Assembly: GCA_052034625.1 (NCBI GenBank) | Contig: JBPOII010000012.1 | Span: 1-64,000, forward strand | Reading direction: 5' to 3' | Origin: JAVBLP01 sp052034625 | Lineage (GTDB): Bacteria > Elusimicrobiota > Endomicrobiia > Endomicrobiales > Endomicrobiaceae | Length of the DNA: 64,000 nucleotides | Part shown: positions 34,659 to 43,662 of the stretch, in pieces | How positions within the stretch are numbered: position 1 is the first letter of the stretch | How the letters are laid out: the number at the start of each line of letters is the position of its first letter | Made by a program: the position numbers and the translations under genes | The notes under the pieces: model-generated | The model's input: the letters and a program-made list of their open reading frames with translations, nothing else | What the model was told of the DNA's origin: nothing | Databases searched by the model: none

Positions 34659-35552
34659 ATGACAAAAATTGATTTTCGCAAAATGGCCGTAAAAGCCGCA
34701 AAAATCGCTATTGATAAAAAAGCTGTCGACACAATTATACTTGATGTTCAGGAGATGACCGCTATAACCAACTATTTCATTATTACCACGGCAGAATCGA
34801 CACCGCAGATAAATGCAATATGTAATGAAATAGAAAAAGAGTTAAAAGAAGAAGGTGTAAAGCCTTTAAGGAGGGAGGGAGTATCTTCCCAGTCTTGGAG
34901 AGTTATCGATTATGGCGCGATAGTAATTCATGTTATGTCTCCTTATGTAAGGGAAACATATAAACTTGAAAAATTGTGGGATGGAGCAAAAAAGGTCAAA
35001 TCAGGTAAGCCTGAAATAGTCAAAATAAAAGAGTCTAAAAAAATTGAAGAGCTTGTAAACAAAGCTGCAAAAGTTATAAAGCCTAAAAAAGAAAAAGTTG
35101 AAAAAGAGGCAAAAAAAGTTATGAAAGCTGCTGAAAAGAAAGTTAAAGATGCTAAGAAAACCGTAGAAAAAAGCTTAAAAAATGTTGACAAAAAGGTTGG
35201 AAAAGAGGCAAAAAAAGTTATGGAAACTGCTGAAAAGAAAGTTAAAGACGCAAAGAAAACCGTAGAGAAAAGCTTAAAAGCTGCTGACAAAAAAGTTAAG
35301 GAAGTTGAAAAAGAAGTAAAAAAGGCTGCAAAAAAAGCTGAAAGTAAAGCTAAAACTACCAAGAAGACAGTTGAAAAAAAACTAAAAGATACAAAAATAA
35401 AAGTTAACGAAAAGGTTGCCAAAACAGTTGAGAAAGCAAGAAGGACAGTTAAAGCTGTAGGAAAAGGGATAGAGGCTTTCGGAAAAACTTTAGTTGAAAA
35501 AGCTGAGCCGAAAGATAACAAAACTGATTCAAACGATAAAACAACAAAATAA
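34659..35552 (+). CDS. rsfS: Ribosomal silencing factor RsfS with a long basic repeat tail
   Basis: Residues 1-115 are a full RsfS domain (KMAVKAAKIAIDKKA, LDVQEMTAITNYFIITT, SQSWRVIDYGAIVIHVM, ETYKLEKLWDGAKKV), which binds uL14 and blocks 50S-30S joining. Typical RsfS ends there. This protein adds about 180 residues that are mostly Lys, Ala, Glu and Val. The tail has an 11-residue period and contains a 33-residue direct repeat (bases 35106-35204 and 35205-35303), like LEA or histone H1-like helices. The strong positive charge suggests RNA or DNA binding. No stop or frameshift separates the parts, so it is one protein. Confidence 0.9.
   Translation: MTKIDFRKMAVKAAKIAIDKKAVDTIILDVQEMTAITNYFIITTAESTPQINAICNEIEKELKEEGVKPLRREGVSSQSWRVIDYGAIVIHVMSPYVRETYKLEKLWDGAKKVKSGKPEIVKIKESKKIEELVNKAAKVIKPKKEKVEKEAKKVMKAAEKKVKDAKKTVEKSLKNVDKKVGKEAKKVMETAEKKVKDAKKTVEKSLKAADKKVKEVEKEVKKAAKKAESKAKTTKKTVEKKLKDTKIKVNEKVAKTVEKARRTVKAVGKGIEAFGKTLVEKAEPKDNKTDSNDKTTK
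35106..35303 (+). repeat. 99-base tandem repeat inside rsfS
   Basis: Two adjacent 99-base units with only scattered changes, each starting GAGGCAAAAAAAGTTATG. They encode three 11-residue blocks such as EAKKVMKAAEK, KVKDAKKTVEK and SLKNVDKKVGK. Further degenerate 11-mers follow downstream. Confidence 0.8.
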
Positions 35553-35623
35553 AAAGTTTTAAATTCTTAAGTTGTAGATAAAACGAAAAGACAGGAATTT
35601 ATACAGCACTGCTTAATCTGCCG

Positions 35624-37294
35624 TCAGCTCTTGCAGATTATCCTTTTTTGACGCTGTTTATTATTCCTGTCTTTTTCAACAAAAATCTTATTCCCTTGAA
35701 GGTCTTTTTCACAATAATACATCATTGTTGCATTTGTTGAAGGGGTAGGCGTAAAAATCTGTACCTGCTGCGGATTTATTTTAAGATTTCTTCCTATGAA
35801 ATTATGCAGGTTTCTCATTTCTTTTTCTGTGCATCCAGGATAAGCTGCGATAAAATAATAAGTTAAAAACTGTTTTTTTCCGCTGCTTTTCTTGAACATT
35901 TCTATAAACTGTTTTAAATTATCTGCCGGCGGTTTACCCATTAAAGCTAAGACATTATTGTCTGTATGCTCAGGTGCTATTTTCATTTGTCCTGAAATAT
36001 TATACCCTACAACTTGATTAAGATAATTCTGTCCGTTTATAATATCTGAACAAACCATATCGTATCTTATGCCTGATGAAATAAAAACTGCTTTTACTCC
36101 GGAAAGTGTGCTGATTTTTTTTAAAATATCAATTTGTTTATTATGTCCAAAAATAAGGTTTTTACAAGTTGAAGGAAATAAACATCTTTTATTATCGCAG
36201 CTGCCGGCATTTTCATTTACCGCACATTTTACAGCAAACATATTTGCCGTCGGACCGCCAAGATCTGTTATATATCCTTTAAAGTCTTTCAGTTTTGTTA
36301 TTTTCTCGGCTTCTTTCAGTATAGATTCTTCACTTCTTGAAACTATCTCTTTTCCTTGATGAGCCGCTATTGAGCAGAAATTACATTCTCCGATACAGCC
36401 TCTGTGAGTGGTTATTGAAAATTTTATTGTTTCCTGTGCATTTACTTTACCCATTTTTGCATAGAAAGGATGAACTTCTCTCGTATAATCAAGGTCGTAT
36501 ACGGCGTCCAACTCTTCTGTTGTAAGCGGAGGCTGTTTCGGATTGTGTACGAGATAGCGTTCGGCATGTTTTTGCACAAGAACTTTAGTTTTTTTTGAGC
36601 ATTCATTTTTATAGAAATGGGAAAAAGCATCAAAAAATTTATCTTTGTCTGCGATACATTCTTCAAAAGAGGGGATCTCAAAAGAGTTTTCAGGCTTTTC
36701 TTTTGATATATAGCAAAGCCCTTTGATATTTTTCCATTCTTTGCCGTCTCTTAAAGATTCGGCAAGTTCCAGCATCGATCTTTCTCCCATGCCGTAAGCA
36801 ATCATATCGGCTTTTGCATCAAAAAGTATTGAACGTCTTAAAGCATTATCTTTAAAATCATAGTGGACTACTCTTCTAAGGCTTGCTTCAACTCCGCCCA
36901 AAACTATCGGTTTTGTATTTTTGAAATGTCTGCGTATAAGGTTCGTATAGACCATGCTTGCCCTGTCAGGCCGCCTGTTGTTTATGCCGCCCGGCGTAAG
37001 ATCGTCATCATTTCTGAATTTATTGAGTGCAGTATAATTTGAAACAAAAGAGTCCATAGCACCGGCGGAAACTCCCCAATAAAGAGCAGGTTCTCCAAGC
37101 CTTGCTATATCGTCAGTTTTAATATCGGGCTGTGCGATTATAGCCGTTTTAAATCCTTTTGAAGTAAGCCAATTGCCTATAACGGCAGTCCCTATAAAAG
37201 GACTGTCAATATAAGTGTCTCCGGAAATAAGAATTATATCCGGCCGGTCCCAACCCAATTTTTTTATTTCTTCCTTAGTCGTAGGCAAAAACAT
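35624..37294 (-). CDS. ygiQ: YgiQ-family radical SAM protein
   Basis: A 556-residue radical SAM protein of the UPF0313/YgiQ family: N-terminal YgiQ domain (LGWDRPDIILISGDTYID, GGVEASLRRVVHYDF), then the cluster motif CIGECNFC in HRGCIGECNFCSIAAHQG (C-x3-C-x2-C), and the family pattern SGQMKIAPEH and YYFIAAYPGC. Reaction unknown for the family. Enterobacterial members are longer at the C-terminus; this is the short form. It stands alone on the minus strand. No clear ribosome-binding site precedes 37294; GAGGAA lies 12 bases upstream. Confidence 0.9.
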   Translation of the reverse strand: MFLPTTKEEIKKLGWDRPDIILISGDTYIDSPFIGTAVIGNWLTSKGFKTAIIAQPDIKTDDIARLGEPALYWGVSAGAMDSFVSNYTALNKFRNDDDLTPGGINNRRPDRASMVYTNLIRRHFKNTKPIVLGGVEASLRRVVHYDFKDNALRRSILFDAKADMIAYGMGERSMLELAESLRDGKEWKNIKGLCYISKEKPENSFEIPSFEECIADKDKFFDAFSHFYKNECSKKTKVLVQKHAERYLVHNPKQPPLTTEELDAVYDLDYTREVHPFYAKMGKVNAQETIKFSITTHRGCIGECNFCSIAAHQGKEIVSRSEESILKEAEKITKLKDFKGYITDLGGPTANMFAVKCAVNENAGSCDNKRCLFPSTCKNLIFGHNKQIDILKKISTLSGVKAVFISSGIRYDMVCSDIINGQNYLNQVVGYNISGQMKIAPEHTDNNVLALMGKPPADNLKQFIEMFKKSSGKKQFLTYYFIAAYPGCTEKEMRNLHNFIGRNLKINPQQVQIFTPTPSTNATMMYYCEKDLQGNKIFVEKDRNNKQRQKRIICKS

Positions 37295-37445
37295 AGGAGA
37301 AGAGTTCCTCTTTTTTTAAGTTTTAGATTAAATTTATTTTATAAAACTTTAAAGCTTATGTATAGGTTCAAACAGATATGACAAGGTTAAAGTAAATTAT
37401 GAATAAGTAAAAAGAAGGAAAAGTTTTTTGTAATCTAAGATCTGC

Positions 37446-37540
37446 TATGCTGTTTTGTCTTTGCCGTTCTGTCGTTGCTGTTGATTCGTCATTTGTCATT
37501 CGTAATTGTTGTTATAGGTTCGTCGTTCGTATTTGCTGTT
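37446..37540. repeat. Low-complexity T/G-rich repeat remnant
   Basis: The stretch rich in TTGCTGTT, TTTGTCATTCGTAATTG and TCGTCGTTCG shares pieces with the start of the cysE-clpB gap (15549-15575). The rest of the gap 37295-37445 shows no gene or clear signal. Confidence 0.4.
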
Positions 37541-37541
37541 A

Positions 37542-38438
37542 TTACCAGGGCATAATTTTTTTCCACCAAGGCTGGCTTTTGGTTTCCAATACTTTAAGAA
37601 GTGCTTCGCTTTTAATCTTGGCAAGACCGGTGATTGACGGTGCATAATGAAGATGTATTTCAAAATCATCATTCTTAGATGTTATTCTCTTTACCATTGC
37701 AGGAAGAGGTATCATGCTGCCGTCTTTTCTTCCGCCTATAAGATGTGCAAGATAATGTGCTATATCCCTTTCATCGGTTATTAAAGATAAAACCGTATCT
37801 CCTTCTGATATTTTTTTAGCAGGTTTTCCATTAGAATCTTCAAGTATTTCAACATCCAGTTTAACAAAACCGAGATCATAACCTGTAAAAGAAGTTTCGA
37901 TATGTGTATCTGAATATCCCGGAAGTTTTTTGAACTGTGTCAGACTAAGTTCTTCTTTGACAACACTTGTTTCCGCTATAACAGGATAGAAAAAAGTTTT
38001 TATTATTGTGTGTATTTCTTCTTCAGATATCTCTGATATTTCTTTGACGGCCTGTTGGGTATAGAATTTAAAATTCTCTTCAATGCTTTGCGTGTAGCTT
38101 TCCATAGCACCGGCATCAAGGCGTGCTGAAAAAATAGCTTTTTCAAAAGAGAACCAATCCTGATCTGAAGAGATCTCATAAACAGCCGGATTGTGTGAAA
38201 AAACCATAGAGAAACGTAATACTTCTGCTGTTTTCATATTGACAGCTATATGCATAAGCCCGTAAATATTTTCAGCAGGAAAGAGTATTTTTATTTTGAA
38301 AGCGTTTATGAATTTTAAAAGTATTCCTATTTTTTGTATGGCTTTTTCAAGGTCATTGTCGGAGATAGATAAGGCCAGCTCCGCCTCTTTTTGTTCGCAA
38401 CCTGTTTCTTCCATTAATAATTTAATATCTTCTTTCAT
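37542..38438 (-). CDS. Unknown protein with UBA/TS-N-like N-terminus
   Basis: A 298-residue cytoplasmic protein not recognised as a named family. Residues about 1-37 (MKEDIKLLMEETGCEQKEAELAL, cut here, then NDLEKAIQKI) look like a three-helix UBA/TS-N domain, as found at the start of EF-Ts and in archaeal NAC. The rest is mixed alpha/beta with no signal peptide or membrane span and ends in KSQPWWKKIMPW. It overlaps xer by four bases (ATGA) and closes the dprA-topA-xer operon. A role in protein or ribosome handling is suggested only by the N-terminal fold. Confidence 0.6.
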   Translation of the reverse strand: MKEDIKLLMEETGCEQKEAELALSISDNDLEKAIQKIGILLKFINAFKIKILFPAENIYGLMHIAVNMKTAEVLRFSMVFSHNPAVYEISSDQDWFSFEKAIFSARLDAGAMESYTQSIEENFKFYTQQAVKEISEISEEEIHTIIKTFFYPVIAETSVVKEELSLTQFKKLPGYSDTHIETSFTGYDLGFVKLDVEILEDSNGKPAKKISEGDTVLSLITDERDIAHYLAHLIGGRKDGSMIPLPAMVKRITSKNDDFEIHLHYAPSITGLAKIKSEALLKVLETKSQPWWKKIMPW

Positions 38439-39382
38439 TTCGCCCTTGGATGAGATTTCTCATAAACTTTTTTAAGACTTTCTATGGTTACATGTGTATA
38501 GATCTGTGTTGTTGAAAGATTCTTATGACCGAGCATTTCCTGGACACTTCTAAGGTCGCAGCCTCTGTCTAAAATATGGGTTGCGAAAGTATGTCTTAAA
38601 GTGTGCGGACTGACTTTCTTAGTGATGCCGGCTTTGATAAACCAATTGTTGATAACCCTTCTTGCGCTTCTCTGGTCAAGCCTTTTAGCCTGAGAGTTTA
38701 AAAACAGCGGGGAATTTATATCATACGGCAGACCTTGGGCACGTCGCTCATTAATGTATTCCCTTATTGCTGAAAGACTTTTATCCCCGACAGGAACTAT
38801 TCTTTCCTTATCGCCTTTTCCTCGTACAGTTACTAAATTTGATATATAATCGATATTTTTTAAATTAAGGCTTAAAAGTTCCTGTATCCTTAATCCGGAT
38901 GAATAAAGCAATTCTATCATAGCTCTGTCTCTAAGTCTCATGTTCGGTATATTGAAAAGCTCCGTCATCTCTTCTATAGTGAGAAAAGCCGGCACTTTCT
39001 TGTCTTTTTTTGGTGGCGAAATGTTTTCAAGCGGACTTTTTTTAACAGTATTGTTTATTATCAGAAACTTATAAAAAGTGCGCAGGGCAGCAAACTTTCT
39101 GTTTAATGTAGCTTTGCTGAGCTCTTTTTCATTAAGCTTTGCAAGATATTCTCTTATGATGTGCTTATCCGCTTCCGGAAAACGGATATTATTATTTGTC
39201 AGAAAGAATGCAAAGTCAATAATGTCGCCTGTATAAGCTCTTAAAGTATGTTCGGAAAAGTTCCTTTCAGCTTTAAGATACCTTATAAACGATTCTATTT
39301 GCTCTTTGCTTTCTTTGCTGATTTCGTTTTCTTCGATTTGGTTTTCGGCGTTGATTTCGCCGTTTTCTCTTGTTTTATCCAT
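38435..39382 (-). CDS. xerC: XerC/XerD-type tyrosine recombinase
   Basis: Resolves chromosome dimers at dif with a partner Xer. The product is 315 residues: a SAM-like core-binding domain (IRYLKAERNFSEHTLRAYTGD), then the catalytic domain with all active residues: Arg in SSGLRIQELLSL, Lys in GKGDKERIVPVG, H-x-x-R in SPHTLRHTFATH, and His/Tyr in LGHKNLSTTQIYTHV. Its start lies inside topA's coding end, in another frame: ATG 39382 has AGGA about eight bases before it; a further ATG is at 39397. The first 25 or so residues, encoded in the overlap, are acidic and poorly conserved. XerC and XerD cannot be told apart here. Confidence 0.9.
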   Translation of the reverse strand: MDKTRENGEINAENQIEENEISKESKEQIESFIRYLKAERNFSEHTLRAYTGDIIDFAFFLTNNNIRFPEADKHIIREYLAKLNEKELSKATLNRKFAALRTFYKFLIINNTVKKSPLENISPPKKDKKVPAFLTIEEMTELFNIPNMRLRDRAMIELLYSSGLRIQELLSLNLKNIDYISNLVTVRGKGDKERIVPVGDKSLSAIREYINERRAQGLPYDINSPLFLNSQAKRLDQRSARRVINNWFIKAGITKKVSPHTLRHTFATHILDRGCDLRSVQEMLGHKNLSTTQIYTHVTIESLKKVYEKSHPRAK

Positions 39383-41511
39383 TGTAAGTTCCTGCATTTA
39401 GGAAATGCCGAACAGGTAAGGAAAGGTCCTCTTTTGCCTATTCTCTTAAGCATCATTGAACCGCATTTTTCACATTTAATATCGGTCTTTTCGGGCTCGG
39501 GTTTAATTACCTTATTCCCGTTCTTATCTATATTATATGTTGTTTTGCATTCAGGATTTTTGCAGACAAGATAAGATTTTCCTTTAAAACCTGTTTTCTT
39601 GATAAGCGGGTTTTGGCATTTGTCGCATTTCATATCGGTTTCTTCAGGTTCTGCCAGCTTTTTTCCGTCTTTTCCGAGAGGAAAAGTTGTTTTGCATTCA
39701 GGATATCCTGAACATCCAAGAAACTGTCCGCCTCTTGAATCTCTGATAACCATAGGTTTGCCGCAAGCCGGACAAATCTCATCCGTTTTTTGCGGCTCTA
39801 CTTTTTGTCTTTCAAGATTTTTTTCAGCTGCTCCAAGATCTTTTTCAAAAGGAGTATAAAAATCTTTAAGTACTGCCTGCCATTTTGTGCCATTATCTGC
39901 TATTTCATCGAGTTTTTCTTCAATGTCAGCTGTAAACTCAACATTTACTATATTTCCAAAATGTTTTTTTAGAACATCATTTACTACAATGCCTAGATTT
40001 GTCGGTACGAATTTCTTGCCGTCAAGCCTTACATATAATCTGTCCAAAATAGTTTTTATCGTAGGGGCATATGTTGAAGGCCTGCCGATGCCGTGTTCTT
40101 CAAGTGCTTTAATAAGGCTTGCTTCATTATAACGCGGAGGCGGTTCAGTAAAATGCTGTCCAGGAAGAATTTGTAAAAGGTTCAACTCTTCGCCTTCATT
40201 TAGTTCCGGCAGTTTTGATTCTTTTTCATCGTCTTCAATATTGTAAACTTTTAAAAAACCTTCAAAAAGCAAAGTGCTGCCGGTTGCTTTAAAAATATAG
40301 TCATTGGCAGAAATTTCCGCTGAAACCGTATTGTACGATGCATCGGACATCTGGCTTGCGATAAATCTTTTCCAAATAAGTTCATAAAGTTTAAATTCAT
40401 CATTGGAAAGATGCTGTTTTATGGAGCTTGGCGTTCTGAAAGGAGAAGTCGGTCTTATGGCTTCATGCGCCTCTTGTGCACTTTTTGATTTTGTTTTGTA
40501 GAAACGCGGCGTTTTCGGTACAAAGTTTGCTCCGAATTGCGAATCTATGAACTTTAATGTTTCGCTCTGACAGCTTTTTGCAATATTTAAAGAGTCAGTT
40601 CTCATATATGTTATAAGACCTGTATTGCCTTCGCCGATATTTATACCTTCATAAAGTTTTTGTGCTACCATCATGGTTTTTGAAGCGGAAAAACCGAGCC
40701 GCCTTGAAGCATCCTGCTGCATAGTTGATGTTGTATAAGGTGCGAAAGGCGATCTTTTACGTTGTTTAGATTCTATTGATTTTACAATATATTTTGCATT
40801 TTCAAGTTCTTTAAGGATATTGTCTGCCGCTTCTTTGTTTTTTATTGAAAGCTTTTCGAATTTAATGCCGTTTTTAGATAAAAGGGAGGCTTGAAAACGT
40901 GAATCTTCATTCCTTTTTGAAAGGTCGGCTTCAATACTCCAATATTCAACTGGAATAAAATTCTTTATCTCTTCTTCTCTGTCGCAGATTATCATAACTG
41001 CAACCGACTGAACTCTTCCGGCCGATAAACCAATCTTTATCTTTTTCCATAAAAGAGGGGAAAGTTTATAACCTACAAGCCTGTCCAAAATTCTTCTTGC
41101 CTGCTGGCTGTCGACAAGACCCATATCAAGTTTTCTCGGATTTTGTACGGCCGCTTTTATAGCTTCAGGTGTTATTTCGTGAAATGTTATTCTTTCAATT
41201 TTTGATTCCGGAAGTTTAAGAGCTTCTTTAAGATGCCAAGCTATTGCTTCACCTTCACGATCAAAGTCTGTTGCGAGATATATTTTGTCTGCATTGTCGG
41301 CCGCTTTTTTCAGATCGGTGATAAGTTTTTTTGCTTTAGCTATATTAATATATGTAGGTTCAAAATCATTTTCTATATCTATACCGATTTTGCTTTTCGG
41401 CAGATCTCTAATATGTCCATAAGAACTTTTAACGGTGAAATCTTTTCCTAAAATTTTTGATATTGTTTTTTCTTTTGCAGGGGATTCTACGATAACAAGG
41501 TATTTTGGCAT
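39295..41511 (-). CDS. topA: DNA topoisomerase I
   Basis: Relaxes negative supercoils through a covalent 5'-phosphotyrosine. The 738-residue protein has the Toprim domain (LVIVESPAKEKTISKIL, ATDFDREGEAIAWHL), the active Tyr in GLITYMRTDSLNI, and three C-terminal Cys4 zinc ribbons (CPACGKPM, CDKCQNPL, CEKCGSMM starts). After these comes a Lys/Ser/Ala-rich tail (KTKSKKTKSAKKAKSK), not usual in TopA. The tail's DNA overlaps the start of xer by 88-103 bases. It lies 14 bases downstream of dprA, in the same operon. Confidence 0.96.
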   Translation of the reverse strand: MPKYLVIVESPAKEKTISKILGKDFTVKSSYGHIRDLPKSKIGIDIENDFEPTYINIAKAKKLITDLKKAADNADKIYLATDFDREGEAIAWHLKEALKLPESKIERITFHEITPEAIKAAVQNPRKLDMGLVDSQQARRILDRLVGYKLSPLLWKKIKIGLSAGRVQSVAVMIICDREEEIKNFIPVEYWSIEADLSKRNEDSRFQASLLSKNGIKFEKLSIKNKEAADNILKELENAKYIVKSIESKQRKRSPFAPYTTSTMQQDASRRLGFSASKTMMVAQKLYEGINIGEGNTGLITYMRTDSLNIAKSCQSETLKFIDSQFGANFVPKTPRFYKTKSKSAQEAHEAIRPTSPFRTPSSIKQHLSNDEFKLYELIWKRFIASQMSDASYNTVSAEISANDYIFKATGSTLLFEGFLKVYNIEDDEKESKLPELNEGEELNLLQILPGQHFTEPPPRYNEASLIKALEEHGIGRPSTYAPTIKTILDRLYVRLDGKKFVPTNLGIVVNDVLKKHFGNIVNVEFTADIEEKLDEIADNGTKWQAVLKDFYTPFEKDLGAAEKNLERQKVEPQKTDEICPACGKPMVIRDSRGGQFLGCSGYPECKTTFPLGKDGKKLAEPEETDMKCDKCQNPLIKKTGFKGKSYLVCKNPECKTTYNIDKNGNKVIKPEPEKTDIKCEKCGSMMLKRIGKRGPFLTCSAFPKCRNLQWIKQEKTAKSTPKTKSKKTKSAKKAKSK

Positions 41512-41525
41512 TATTTATATTCCTC

Positions 41526-42608
41526 TCATCTTACTCTTATATATATTTGTCCCGGCATTGCTCTTACAAGTCCGGAGATTTCAAGTTTAAAAATTATAGT
41601 TGATAAATTTGAAACATCAATATTTAATTGATTTGCTATAGTATCAAAATTTGTGCCTTCATCACAACTTTCTATTAATTTAAGCACTTCTTTTTCATTT
41701 TTTTCAAGTCCTTCCGGTTCTGTACGGCTGTCTTTTTCTAAAGGTGAAGGTCCGTAAATGTCCTCAGGTTTAAGAGCCGGAAAAGCTCCGTCTTTTATAA
41801 GTCTGTTAGTCCCTTTTGAAAGTTCTGAGTATATGCTTCCGGGTACTGCGAAAACATCTTTACCGTATTCTGCTGCTATAGTTGCGGTAATTATTGCACC
41901 GCTTTTCTCTGAAGCTTCCGTCACAAGAACAGCCTTAGAAAGGACTGCCACTATTCTGTTTCTTCTTGGAAAAGCCGCTCTGTCCGGCTGCATAAGCAGA
42001 GGAAATTCACTTATTAATGCACCGTGTTCAGGTATTTTTTCTTGAAGTTTTCTGTTTTCGGGCGGATAATTTACAAGCAGACCATTGCCCAAAACGGCAA
42101 TAGTGCGGCCATTATTGTCAAGCGCGGCCAAATGGGCTTCTGTATCTATACCTCTTGCGAGCCCGGAAATTACGGTAATACCTTTTTTGGCAAAATATCC
42201 GGCAAACTCTCTTGCGGCGGTTTTTCCATAATTTGTTGCTTTACGTGCACCCACAATTGCTATCGAATTACTGTCATTTGGTAAAATATTACCTTTGACA
42301 TATAGAACAAGCGGCATATCCGGATAATTGTTTAATTCTTCTGGATAATTTGGATCGTTAAACAATAAGATATTAATATTGTTTTTTTTGGCAAGTGCTA
42401 TTTCTTTTTCTGCTTTATCGGAAACACGCACATTTTCTATTTCTTTTGCTGTCTTTTCACCAATACCTTCAATTTTTAAAAGATCATTTTTGGAAGCTTT
42501 TATTGCTGCTTTTGCACTTCCGAAAGCATCTATCAGCTTAAAAAAACGCTTAATTCCTATATCAGAAGCTAAAAACAACTTGAAAATAGACATGTTTTCT
42601 TCATTCAT
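41526..42608 (-). CDS. dprA: DNA-processing protein DprA
   Basis: Loads RecA on incoming single-stranded DNA in natural transformation. The 360-residue protein has an N-terminal helix-hairpin-helix part (LLKIEGIGEKTAKEI), the Rossmann-like DprA domain (SIAIVGARKATNYGKTAAREFA, cut short; SGLARGIDTEAHLAAL; LVTEASEKSGAIITA), and a C-terminal winged helix (QLNIDVSNLSTIIFKLEISG). The ATG at 42608 lies seven bases after a TACAAT box, so it was preferred over an ATG at 42626 that would lie upstream of the promoter start point. First gene of dprA-topA-xer-UBA-like. Confidence 0.92.
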   Translation of the reverse strand: MNEENMSIFKLFLASDIGIKRFFKLIDAFGSAKAAIKASKNDLLKIEGIGEKTAKEIENVRVSDKAEKEIALAKKNNINILLFNDPNYPEELNNYPDMPLVLYVKGNILPNDSNSIAIVGARKATNYGKTAAREFAGYFAKKGITVISGLARGIDTEAHLAALDNNGRTIAVLGNGLLVNYPPENRKLQEKIPEHGALISEFPLLMQPDRAAFPRRNRIVAVLSKAVLVTEASEKSGAIITATIAAEYGKDVFAVPGSIYSELSKGTNRLIKDGAFPALKPEDIYGPSPLEKDSRTEPEGLEKNEKEVLKLIESCDEGTNFDTIANQLNIDVSNLSTIIFKLEISGLVRAMPGQIYIRVR

Positions 42609-42615
42609 AATAATA

Positions 42616-42645
42616 ATTGTAAACAAATTATTATAATAATGTCAA
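42616..42645 (-). promoter_or_regulatory. dprA promoter, leaderless type
   Basis: Minus strand TTGACA (42645-42640), 18-base spacer, TACAAT (42621-42616), then seven bases to ATG 42608. Confidence 0.6.
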
Positions 42646-42652
42646 AAAAGAT

Positions 42653-42681
42653 TTGACTTAAATCTTGAAAAAATATAAAAT
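42653..42681 (+). promoter_or_regulatory. Promoter of the DUF4912-GH57-HD-GYP operon
   Basis: TTGACT (42653-42658), 17-base spacer, TAAAAT (42676-42681). It lies back to back with the dprA promoter, with only seven bases between the two -35 boxes. The leader before the chosen start is about 45 bases. Confidence 0.6.
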
Positions 42682-42733
42682 TTATCTGAATTTTGAACGT
42701 TTTATGAAAGGTAAATATATGGAGGATGCCGTT

Positions 42734-43612
42734 ATGAGCGAAAATCTAAGCTCTAAAATGCAGGGAACAAGAAAAAAGGATTCAGAAATTAATAAAGCCG
42801 GACTTCCGTCAAATTATGGCGATACGAAAGTGGTGCTTTTGCCTAGAGATTCCGTATGGATTTATATATACTGGGAAATTGCGCATAATGAAGTTAATAA
42901 GCTTGCTGAAAAGTATGGCAACGATTTCAATCCTTCACGTCTTTCCGTAAGGGTGTATGATGTTACGGATATTGATTTTAATGGTGAAAATGCAAACAGA
43001 TATTTTGATGTTTCAGTAAACCATAATGCTTCAAGCTGGTATATAAATGTAGGAGAATTTAACCGTTCATGGTGTGTAGATATAGGTTATGTTCTTCAAA
43101 ACGGCGAGTTTATTACAGTATCAAGATCAAATGCTATGGCTATGCCGAGACACGGAGTGTCGGATATTACCGATGAGCAGTGGGCATTGCTGCAAATAGA
43201 ATTCGAAAAGCTTCTTAAAATATCCGGAGCCGGTCATATCGGACAGAGTTCATACGATCTTGTAAAACTTATGAGAGAACGCTGGGAAGAATTAACAAAA
43301 CTTCCTACGAGCGGAGTTCTCGGCGGTGCAAGTTCTTCTTTTAAATCGGGCGGAGCTTATAAACCTAATGAAAGCCCGAAAGAAAAAAGTTTTTGGCTCA
43401 AAGCGGATACAGAAATAATAGTTTACGGTGCTACAGAGCCTGATGCAACATTGACTGTGCAGGGAAAAAATGTTCCGCTTGCAGCTGACGGATCTTTTAC
43501 ATTAAGATTTTATCTGCCTGACGGCGAACAGAATTATCCTATTGAAGCTGTGTCTTCTTGCGGAACAATGTCTAAGAAAATTACTTTTAATGTCAAAAAA
43601 GAAACAAGATAA
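42734..43612 (+). CDS. DUF4912 protein
   Basis: A 292-residue protein. Residues about 30-150 fit the DUF4912 family (YGDTKVVLLPRDSVWIYIYWEI, cut; then LSVRVYDVTD, ASSWYINVG, GYVLQNGEFITVSRS), which is thought to have a beta-sandwich fold; an Ig-like end follows (GATEPDATLTVQGKNVPL). DUF4912 genes are frequent neighbours of GH57 glucan enzymes, as here. The frame opens at 42665, but ATG 42734 has GGAGG eight bases before it and is after the promoter, so it was chosen. A role in glycogen handling is an inference from context. Confidence 0.8.
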   Translation: MSENLSSKMQGTRKKDSEINKAGLPSNYGDTKVVLLPRDSVWIYIYWEIAHNEVNKLAEKYGNDFNPSRLSVRVYDVTDIDFNGENANRYFDVSVNHNASSWYINVGEFNRSWCVDIGYVLQNGEFITVSRSNAMAMPRHGVSDITDEQWALLQIEFEKLLKISGAGHIGQSSYDLVKLMRERWEELTKLPTSGVLGGASSSFKSGGAYKPNESPKEKSFWLKADTEIIVYGATEPDATLTVQGKNVPLAADGSFTLRFYLPDGEQNYPIEAVSSCGTMSKKITFNVKKETR

Positions 43613-43662
43613 ATTTTGTTGCTATTCATCACATATCATATATCAATGAAAACGAGGTAGAA

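Noticed and set aside
34943..35521. Minus-strand Phe/Ser-rich frame of 192 codons
   Set aside because: Antisense of the Lys/Ala tail of rsfS; no start signals.
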